A stretch of DNA of 50,319 nucleotides. Source: Staphylococcus petrasii (lineage in GTDB: Bacteria > Bacillota > Bacilli > Staphylococcales > Staphylococcaceae). Shown here in pieces: positions 44,822-50,319 of this stretch. Below the pieces are notes generated by a model, which had not been told where the DNA came from, made no database searches, and saw nothing but the letters and a program-made list of their open reading frames with translations. Numbering within the stretch: position 1 is the first letter of the stretch; each line of letters begins with the position of its first letter. Both the position numbers and the translations under genes were made by a program. The DNA lies in NCBI RefSeq assembly GCF_002902565.1, contig NZ_PPRC01000045.1:1-50319 (forward strand), read 5' to 3'.

Positions 44822-45082
44822 TTAGTTGTTGTTGTTTGATTTGAGACCAAACTTTTTGTTGAAACGTTCCACACGACCATCCGCAGCAGCGAATTTTTGA
44901 CGTCCAGTATAGAATGGGTGTGAATCAGAAGATACATCTAAACGAATAACTGGGTATTCATTTCCATCTTCCCATTCCATAGTTTCTGAAGATGTTTTTG
45001 TAGAACCACTTAAGAATTTAAAGTTTGTTGTAGTATCTAAAAAGATAACTTTGTGGTAATCAGGATGAATTCCTTGTTTCAT
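44822..45082 (-). CDS. rpmE2: Ribosomal protein bL31, type B (zinc-independent)
   Basis: An 86-residue bL31. It has the conserved [20 protein letters not shown] start and the [12 protein letters not shown] signature, and no CxxC pairs, so it is the zinc-free C-minus paralogue (type B). Longer than zinc-binding L31 (about 66) by an insert near [11 protein letters not shown]. The mRNA leader contains a hairpin consistent with an autoregulatory L31 leader. AAAGGAG precedes the ATG. Confidence 0.96.
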   Translation of the reverse strand: MKQGIHPDYHKVIFLDTTTNFKFLSGSTKTSSETMEWEDGNEYPVIRLDVSSDSHPFYTGRQKFAAADGRVERFNKKFGLKSNNNN

Positions 45083-45120
45083 TATTTTCAGCTCCTTTGC
45101 CCTGAACCATCTGGAACAGA
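45083..45120 (-). promoter_or_regulatory. Candidate L31 autoregulatory mRNA leader
   Basis: On the minus strand CTCTGTTCCAGATGGTTCAG is followed by GGCAAAGGAGCTG. CTG-TT-CC closes on GG-TT-CAG with a 4-base AGAT loop, forming a hairpin with a symmetric UU/UU internal loop just before the ribosome site. This resembles the Firmicutes L31 leader as I remember it; not confirmed by a covariance search. Confidence 0.55.
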
Positions 45121-45152
45121 GTTATTTGTGAGTTTTTACCCAATACTTAGCA

Positions 45153-45181
45153 ATTATAATAGTTATTACTATAAAACGCAA
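45153..45181 (-). promoter_or_regulatory. Sigma-A promoter of rpmE2
   Basis: On the minus strand TTGCGT (45176-45181), a 17-base spacer and a perfect TATAAT (45153-45158). It would give a leader of about 60 bases containing the hairpin at 45083-45120. Confidence 0.75.
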
Positions 45182-45199
45182 CCCTCAATCTGATATTCA

Positions 45200-46516
45200 T
45201 TAAATTATCGGTTTGCCAGTTTTAGTACTCTCTTCTGCTGCTTTTTGTAATTGTTGGAAAAACTCTTTATTATTTTTTGATTTTTTCAATTTTCTAATGA
45301 AGCGTTCCGTAAAGTCTGTAGAATCTGTAAACATATTTCTAAGTTGCCATAATGAATCTAGCTCAGATTTACTAATTAATAATTCTTCTTTACGTGTTGA
45401 ACTTCTACCGATATCAATTGCTGGGAAGATGCGACGCTCAGATAACTTGCGATCTAAGTGTAACTCCATATTTCCTGTTCCTTTGAACTCTTCATAAATC
45501 ATATCGTCCATACGTGAACCTGTTTCAACTAACGCTGTCGCAAGAATTGTAAGACTGCCACCCGCTTCAATATTACGTGCTGCCCCAAAGAATGCTTTAG
45601 GTTTGTGTAATGAGGCTGGGTCTAACCCACCAGATAATGTTCTACCACTTGGAGGGATGACTAAGTTATATGCACGTGCTAAACGCGTAATAGAATCCAT
45701 TAAGATAATAACATCTTGTCCAATCTCAACTAATCGTTTCGCTCTTTCAAGTAATAATTCCGCCACTTTCACATGGTGTTCTGGTGGTTCATCAAACGTT
45801 GAATGTACAACTTCTGCAGATTCAACTGAACGTTCAATATCTGTTACCTCTTCTGGTCGCTCACCAACTAATAAAATAAATAATTTTGCGTCTGGTTTAT
45901 TTGTACTAATGGCATTAGCGATTTCTTTAAGTAATGAAGTTTTACCAGCCTTTGGAGGAGCTACGATAAGTCCACGTTGACCTAAACCGATTGGGGTAAC
46001 TAAATCCATAATACGCGTTGAGTAGTTTTGAGGATCTGTTTCTAAAATAATTCTTTCCTCAGGATAAAGAGGTGTTAAAGCTTGGAAGTGAGGGCGTTTT
46101 TTGACAACTTCAGCATTTTCATCATTTACAAAGTCTACTTGTAATAAGCCATAATACTTTTCATTATCTTTAGGCTTACGTACCTTACCAGTCACCTTAT
46201 CGCCTCGTTTAATTTCAAAACGACGAATTTGACTAGCAGAGATGTAAATGTCTTTTTCACCTTTAGAATAGTTAACCGTTCTTAAGAAACCGTAACCATC
46301 TGGCTGAATATCGTCTAATACACCTTCCATGTAGTAATTGCCATCTTTTTCCATTTGCGCTTCCATGATGGCTAAGACTAATTCACTTTTATTCAATTTA
46401 CTATAATTAGTAAGTTTTAAAGATTTTGCTTTTTGCGTTAACTCTTTAGTTGTGTAATTCTTATATAATTCATGAAAAGATTCATATTGCGGTGATGTAC
46501 GTTCTCTTTCAGGCAT
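45200..46516 (-). CDS. rho: Transcription termination factor Rho
   Basis: A 438-residue hexameric RNA translocase. N-terminal Rho-N helix region ([21 protein letters not shown], roughly residues 15-35), the RNA-binding cold-shock domain (about 60-120; [20 protein letters not shown]), P-loop [14 protein letters not shown] (about 184-197), Walker [15 protein letters not shown] (about 272-285) and Q/R-loop regions. ATG 46516 with GGGTG six bases upstream is chosen over the GTG at 46525, which is part of that ribosome site. It lies upstream of rpmE2, with which it shares the strand; about 260 bases of leader precede it. Confidence 0.97.
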   Translation of the reverse strand: MPERERTSPQYESFHELYKNYTTKELTQKAKSLKLTNYSKLNKSELVLAIMEAQMEKDGNYYMEGVLDDIQPDGYGFLRTVNYSKGEKDIYISASQIRRFEIKRGDKVTGKVRKPKDNEKYYGLLQVDFVNDENAEVVKKRPHFQALTPLYPEERIILETDPQNYSTRIMDLVTPIGLGQRGLIVAPPKAGKTSLLKEIANAISTNKPDAKLFILLVGERPEEVTDIERSVESAEVVHSTFDEPPEHHVKVAELLLERAKRLVEIGQDVIILMDSITRLARAYNLVIPPSGRTLSGGLDPASLHKPKAFFGAARNIEAGGSLTILATALVETGSRMDDMIYEEFKGTGNMELHLDRKLSERRIFPAIDIGRSSTRKEELLISKSELDSLWQLRNMFTDSTDFTERFIRKLKKSKNNKEFFQQLQKAAEESTKTGKPII

Positions 46517-46721
46517 AAACTGCACCCATTTCTTATATTTTTATGAAGACTCATTTTTAACATAGTTTATTATTTTGTGTTATTTTCTGCTTTTCTGAAA
46601 ATGCAGCACCAAATAAATCATAAATTATTTTATCAAAAAGTTGTGAGTCTTAAATACTAGAATTAATATAGCAAATTTTCATTTTAATTACAAAATGATT
46701 TTATTAAATTTCAAAAATTAA

Positions 46722-46758
46722 AACAGCACATGGAACTATAAAAGTTCCATGCACTGTT
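46722..46758 (-). terminator. Terminator of aldA
   Basis: AACAG and CATGGAACT (46722-46737) pair with AGTTCCATG and CTGTT (46743-46758), with a 2-base internal mismatch; on the minus strand TTTTAATTTTT follows. It is 29 bases past the aldehyde dehydrogenase stop. Between it and rho there is a 205-base leader-like stretch without ORFs. Confidence 0.75.
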
Positions 46759-46787
46759 ATAAATCATAATTAAATTAATTGTTCAAA

Positions 46788-48215
46788 TTAAATGAAATAA
46801 CCAGCGATTGATTTAACTTCTAAGAATTCTTCAATTCCGTAATCGCCCCATTCACGACCAATACCAGATTGTTTATAACCACCGAATGGTAAGTCTGGTG
46901 TATTTGCCGCTTCATTAATTTGAATACGTCCAGCTTCGATTGAACGTGCTACTTTTTGAAGTGTATCTTTATCTTTACCAATTACATAGCCAGCTAAGCC
47001 ATATTCTGTATCGTTAGCAATTTTAATTGCTTCATCTACATCATTATAAGTGATTACTGATGCTACTGGACCAAAGATTTCTTCACGAGCAATTGTCATA
47101 TCATTATCTACATTAATAAAGATAGTTGGTCTTGCAAAGTAACCAGTGTCTAATCCTTCTGGTTTACCTGGACCACCGTAGAATAATTCAGCGCCTTCTT
47201 CAACACCTTTATCAATATATGATTGCACAGTATCAAATTGTTTTTTACTAATAATTGGTCCAACTTGTGTACCTTCTTCGCGCGGATCGCCCACTTTAAC
47301 ATTACTGAATTCTTCTTTTAATGCTGTTAAGAATTCTTCTTTAATGCTTTCAGGTACTAAGATACGTGTACCTGCAGTACAAACTTGACCAGTGTTATTA
47401 ACTACTTTACCTGTAGTAGCTTTCGCAGCTTCTTTAATATCTACATCGTCTAATACGATATAAGGTGATTTACCACCTAATTCAAGAGATACTTTTTTGA
47501 AGTCTTTTGAAGCTTTTTCCATGATTTTTGAACCAGTACGTCCTGAACCTGTAAATGACATCATTCTTACTTTAGGATGTTCACTTAATGGGTTACCTAC
47601 GCCTTCACCGTCACCATTAACTAAGTTGAATACACCTTTAGGTACGCCAACTTTATCAAAGATTTCAGCTAAGATAATTGCAGCAAATGGTGTTTCTTCA
47701 GATGGTTTAAGCACTACTGGACTACCAGCTGCAAATGCCGCTGCAAGTTTTAATGAAGTTTGGTTAGTTGGGAAGTTCCAAGGTGTTACTAAGCCAGTGA
47801 CACCGATTGCTTCTTTTGTTACTAGTGAATCTCCACGGCGTTCTTCAAATTCAAATGAATCTAATGCTTTACTAGCTTCTTGGAAATGTTGTAAGCCCAT
47901 TTCATAGTGTACATTTTCAGATACAGAAAGTGGTGCACCTAATTCATCTGTAATAGCTTCAATAATATCTTGTTTTCTATTTTTATATTCTTCAACGATT
48001 TTATCTAATAATTCTTTTCTTTCTTTAACTGAGCTATGGCGAAATTCTAAATATACGTCATTAGCAGCTTCTACAGCTTTATCTACGTCTTTTTCGTTAC
48101 CTTTGGCTACTTTGCCGATAACTTCTTCAGTTGCAGGATTAATTACGTCAATTGTTTCTCCGCTTTCACTATCAATCCATTCGCCGTTAATATATTGTTG
48201 AGTATAATTTCTCAT
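46788..48215 (-). CDS. aldA: Aldehyde dehydrogenase (NAD-dependent, AldA-like)
   Basis: A 475-residue ALDH superfamily enzyme. NAD-binding [22 protein letters not shown] (about 144-165), the general-base Glu in [12 protein letters not shown] (about 245), catalytic Cys in [15 protein letters not shown] (about 275-289) and EEIFGPV (about 380) are present. Substrate unknown; the fold covers many aliphatic and aromatic aldehydes. The second in-frame start (ATG 48215) is preferred over TTG 48218 because GGAGTG lies nine bases upstream. A sigma-B-like promoter lies about 50 bases before it. Confidence 0.94.
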   Translation of the reverse strand: MRNYTQQYINGEWIDSESGETIDVINPATEEVIGKVAKGNEKDVDKAVEAANDVYLEFRHSSVKERKELLDKIVEEYKNRKQDIIEAITDELGAPLSVSENVHYEMGLQHFQEASKALDSFEFEERRGDSLVTKEAIGVTGLVTPWNFPTNQTSLKLAAAFAAGSPVVLKPSEETPFAAIILAEIFDKVGVPKGVFNLVNGDGEGVGNPLSEHPKVRMMSFTGSGRTGSKIMEKASKDFKKVSLELGGKSPYIVLDDVDIKEAAKATTGKVVNNTGQVCTAGTRILVPESIKEEFLTALKEEFSNVKVGDPREEGTQVGPIISKKQFDTVQSYIDKGVEEGAELFYGGPGKPEGLDTGYFARPTIFINVDNDMTIAREEIFGPVASVITYNDVDEAIKIANDTEYGLAGYVIGKDKDTLQKVARSIEAGRIQINEAANTPDLPFGGYKQSGIGREWGDYGIEEFLEVKSIAGYFI

Positions 48216-48260
48216 CAATTATTCACTCCTTAAGCGTCGTTATTTCATCTGTCTAATGTT

Positions 48261-48284
48261 TATCCCTTTTTGAAAAATTTAAAC
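48261..48284 (-). promoter_or_regulatory. Sigma-B-like promoter of aldA
   Basis: On the minus strand GTTTAA (48279-48284), a 12-base spacer and GGGATA (48261-48266). The -35 is perfect; the -10 differs from GGGTAT at the fourth to sixth positions but keeps GGGWWW. It lies 45 bases before the aldA ATG. Confidence 0.55.
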
Positions 48285-48302
48285 ATAGCCATTTTAAAAT
48301 GA

Positions 48303-48355
48303 AAAAAGTTCTGCTTTGCATCACTAAAACGTAACGCAATGTCGCAGAACTTTTT
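48303..48355. terminator. Terminator between the HxlR-type gene and aldA
   Basis: AAAAAGTTCTGC (48303-48314) pairs with GCAGAACTTTTT (48344-48355) with a long loop; runs of A and T flank it on both sides. It ends the regulator transcript six bases past its stop and insulates aldA. Confidence 0.85.
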
Positions 48356-48360
48356 CATAA

Positions 48361-48696
48361 TTATTTAGCTTTAACTTCATTTTCAAGCTCTATATAACTT
48401 CTAGCCCACTCTTCCATTGGTTTTAAAGCTTCAGCTAGAGCTCTTCCTTTATCTGTCAATTCATAAATAATTGAAACCGGACTAGTTGAAACTACCTTTT
48501 TTTCTACTAATCCCCATTCACCTAAATCTGTTAATTTAATACTTAAAGCACGAGGGGTAATCGTTTTTAAATCCCTTTTCATATCGGAAAAGTGTGCAGT
48601 ATAATCAGTGCATCGAGATAGGTAGTTAATGATTAAACCGTTCCAACTTCTACCAACAATTTTAAAGGTTTCTTCAAGATATGGACAGATTTCCAT
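48361..48696 (-). CDS. HxlR/DUF24-family redox-sensing regulator (QsrR/YodB-like)
   Basis: A 111-residue winged helix-turn-helix repressor. A cysteine at position 4 (MEICPYLEETFKIVGRSWNG) sits where YodB and QsrR have their quinone/aldehyde-reactive sensor Cys; a second Cys is in YLSRCTDYTAHF (about 29). The helix-turn-helix covers LKTITPRALSIKLTDLGEWG. Strong resemblance to the start of S. aureus QsrR is from memory. ATG 48696 is chosen with GAGGTG upstream, which lies inside the GTG-started frame from 48705. It lies between murZ and aldA and probably controls electrophile detoxification. Confidence 0.88.
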   Translation of the reverse strand: MEICPYLEETFKIVGRSWNGLIINYLSRCTDYTAHFSDMKRDLKTITPRALSIKLTDLGEWGLVEKKVVSTSPVSIIYELTDKGRALAEALKPMEEWARSYIELENEVKAK

Positions 48697-48737
48697 TGTC
48701 TTCACCTCTAATCAAAACATCTTTCACAAAAAGAGCA

Positions 48738-48772
48738 AGCCTGTAGCTATCTCTCGTGTGATGCTACAAGCT
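48738..48772 (-). terminator. Hairpin in the leader of the regulator (terminator-like)
   Basis: AGCCTGTAGC (48738-48747) pairs with GCTACAAGCT (48763-48772), ten pairs including one G-U, and ATC/GAT extends it past a bulge. On the minus strand TGCTCTTTTT follows. It may terminate murZ transcripts or control the regulator gene. Confidence 0.55.
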
Positions 48773-48792
48773 ATGAAGCAACTCAAATTTGC

Positions 48793-48835
48793 ACTATACT
48801 TCATTTACTTTTTGTCTTTAATATAATTATTATAC
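48793..48835 (-). promoter_or_regulatory. Promoter and QsrR-type operator of the HxlR-family gene
   Basis: On the minus strand GTATA-ATAAT-TATAT (48821-48835) matches the QsrR operator GTATA-N5-TATAC in nine of ten positions. Adjacent to it, TTAAAG (48816-48821) and TATAGT (48793-48798) are 17 bases apart. Placement next to the regulator suggests autorepression. Confidence 0.55.
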
Positions 48836-48844
48836 CAGATATTT

Positions 48845-50116
48845 TTACACTTGTTCAGTCCAAATGTCTGCACCTAATTCTTTTAAGTGCTTAACGATGT
48901 CTGTATAGCCACGATAAATATGTTTAACGTTATAAATAGTTGTTACGCCTTCAGCGATTAACCCAGCAATAATTAAACATGCACCTGCACGTAAATCACT
49001 TGCATAAACATCCGCGCCTTGTAATGACGATGGTTTAATAGTAGCTGTACCTGTAGACATATCCGCTTCAATATTAGCGCCCATATTTTTCAATTCATCT
49101 ACGTGTTTAAAACGAGCTGGATAAATTGTTTCTGTAACAAATGAAGGACCATCTGCCATAAATAATAATGGTGTGATTGGTTGTTGTAAATCTGTGGCAA
49201 ACCCAGGATATACCAACGTTTTAATATCTACATTTTTATAATCTTTATGGCCTTTAATTGTAGCTTTTTCTGCATCATCGTCAATATCTATATCTACGCC
49301 TAATTCTTTTAATTTTACAGTTAACGCTTCTACATGTTTCGGTACAATATTATTAATTGTTACTTCTTCACCACACGCAGCTGCAATACACATGTATGTT
49401 CCTGCTTCAATACGGTCAGGAATAATTTGATATTCAGAGCCATGTAATGTTTCTACGCCGTTAATTTTCAACGTGCTTGTACCTGCACCTTTAACATCTG
49501 CTCCTAAGCTATTTAAGAAGTTAGCAACATCGACAACTTCAGGTTCTTTAGCAGCATTTTCAATAATTGTTTGGCCTTTAGCATGCACGGCAGCTAACAT
49601 AATGTTAATAGTTGCTCCTACACTTACCATATCAAGGAAGATATTAGCACCATGAAGTTCTTTCGCTTCGAGCTTCATAGATGTTTCACTAGACTCATCG
49701 ATTTCGGCACCAAGTGCTTTAAATCCTTTGATGTGTTGATCAATTGGTCGAGGTCCTAGTGGACAACCGCCTGGTAAGCCAATGACACATTTTTTAAAGC
49801 GACCTAACATCGCTCCCATCATATAATAAGACGCACGAAGAGATTCTACTTTATTATTTGGTAATGGTGCATTTTGTATGTTAGTTGTATCAACATCTAA
49901 ATGTTTACCATCTAAATTTGTTTTAATATTTAAGTCTTCTAATAAACTCACTAATGTTTCGACATCAGAAATTTGTGGCAGACCATCAAGCTTTACTTGG
50001 CCTTGAGCTAATAACGTCGCTGGAATGATAGCCACTGCACTATTTTTAGCACCACTTATTGTGACTTCACCGTTAAGCGTTTGACCACCACGGATTTTTA
50101 TTACCTCTTGAGTCAT
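48845..50116 (-). CDS. murZ: UDP-N-acetylglucosamine 1-carboxyvinyltransferase MurZ (MurA2)
   Basis: A 423-residue second enolpyruvyl transferase. The KNSAVAIIP stretch (about 21-29) and the catalytic cysteine in [20 protein letters not shown] (about 114-133) are intact, so it should be active and fosfomycin-sensitive. It differs from MurA at 28156-29421 in the loop residues (CPLGPRP versus CAIGARP). AGGAG precedes the ATG. In staphylococci murZ follows fba, which would lie beyond the right edge; the last 203 bases of the window hold no gene I can support. Confidence 0.97.
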   Translation of the reverse strand: MTQEVIKIRGGQTLNGEVTISGAKNSAVAIIPATLLAQGQVKLDGLPQISDVETLVSLLEDLNIKTNLDGKHLDVDTTNIQNAPLPNNKVESLRASYYMMGAMLGRFKKCVIGLPGGCPLGPRPIDQHIKGFKALGAEIDESSETSMKLEAKELHGANIFLDMVSVGATINIMLAAVHAKGQTIIENAAKEPEVVDVANFLNSLGADVKGAGTSTLKINGVETLHGSEYQIIPDRIEAGTYMCIAAACGEEVTINNIVPKHVEALTVKLKELGVDIDIDDDAEKATIKGHKDYKNVDIKTLVYPGFATDLQQPITPLLFMADGPSFVTETIYPARFKHVDELKNMGANIEADMSTGTATIKPSSLQGADVYASDLRAGACLIIAGLIAEGVTTIYNVKHIYRGYTDIVKHLKELGADIWTEQV

Positions 50117-50319
50117 AAGTTTTATCTCCTTTGTTTGTCATTTTCAAATTGTACATTATTAGTATTATAAATTATATTTTATTTATTTGTAAAACGTTAA
50201 TTACTTAGATTTTTTAGTAAAATTAATTTTCAAAAATAATATCTGGTAATCGTATAAAACCTTTAAAAGGTATTATGTATAATAGTATTATAAATCATTT
50301 TCAAAAAATTATTAATTCA

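Overview
The window is ordinary core chromosome of a low-GC firmicute, almost certainly a Staphylococcus and probably a coagulase-negative species. The evidence is AT-rich DNA, strong Shine-Dalgarno sites, the mazEF-rsbUVW-sigB linkage, a SceD transglycosylase, an MnaA/Upp/GlyA/ATP-synthase block and close resemblance of most proteins to S. aureus homologues. I cannot fix the species from the sequence alone. I found no CRISPR array, prophage, insertion sequence, integron or defence island. I did not find a new multi-gene system; the observations worth a second look are regulatory or concern small genes.

Layout. 1-460: the leader of a minus-strand rRNA operon, with two tandem promoters, then tRNA-Leu(GAG), tRNA-Gly(UCC) and the pre-16S leader, which runs off the left edge. 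583-3181: a SprT-like metalloprotein and the RNA-binding protein Tex. 3340-11031: a co-directional block that reads, in transcription order, three membrane PH-domain (YdbS/YdbT-type) proteins, acpS, alr, mazEF, rsbU, rsbV, rsbW and sigB, with an internal sigma-B promoter in front of rsbV and a possible conditional terminator in front of rsbU. 11204-15432: cshA helicase, murF and ddl. 15864-20253 holds the only long plus-strand genes: rodA, cls and an HD hydrolase. The minus-strand copper-responsive csoR-csoZ pair and a 45-residue small ORF lie between rodA and cls.

20313-26989: a 3-hydroxyisobutyrate-dehydrogenase-like enzyme, yidC, the thiamin salvage operon tenA-thiD-thiM-thiE under a TPP riboswitch, sceD under a WalR-type direct repeat, and an accessory ssb. 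27172-29760: ywpF-like, fabZ, murA and a DUF1146 protein. 29889-36678: the complete F1Fo ATP synthase operon atpIBEFHAGDC. 36818-42019: mnaA, upp, glyA, a DUF436 gene, the arginine-phosphatase-type ptpB and a Sua5-type tRNA t6A enzyme. 42106-46516: prmC-prfA, tdk, rpmE2 with a candidate L31 leader, and rho. 46788-50116: an aldehyde dehydrogenase with a sigma-B-like promoter, a QsrR/YodB-like redox regulator with a matching operator, and murZ, the second UDP-GlcNAc enolpyruvyl transferase.

Together the genes cover cell-wall precursor synthesis (alr, ddl, murF, murA, murZ, mnaA, rodA, sceD), envelope biogenesis (acpS, fabZ, cls, yidC), energy (atp), translation and its quality control (tRNAs, prfA, prmC, rpmE2, Sua5) and general stress control (sigB, mazEF). 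Many starts were moved downstream of the longest ORF because the Shine-Dalgarno site lies inside the extension; each such choice is stated in its entry.
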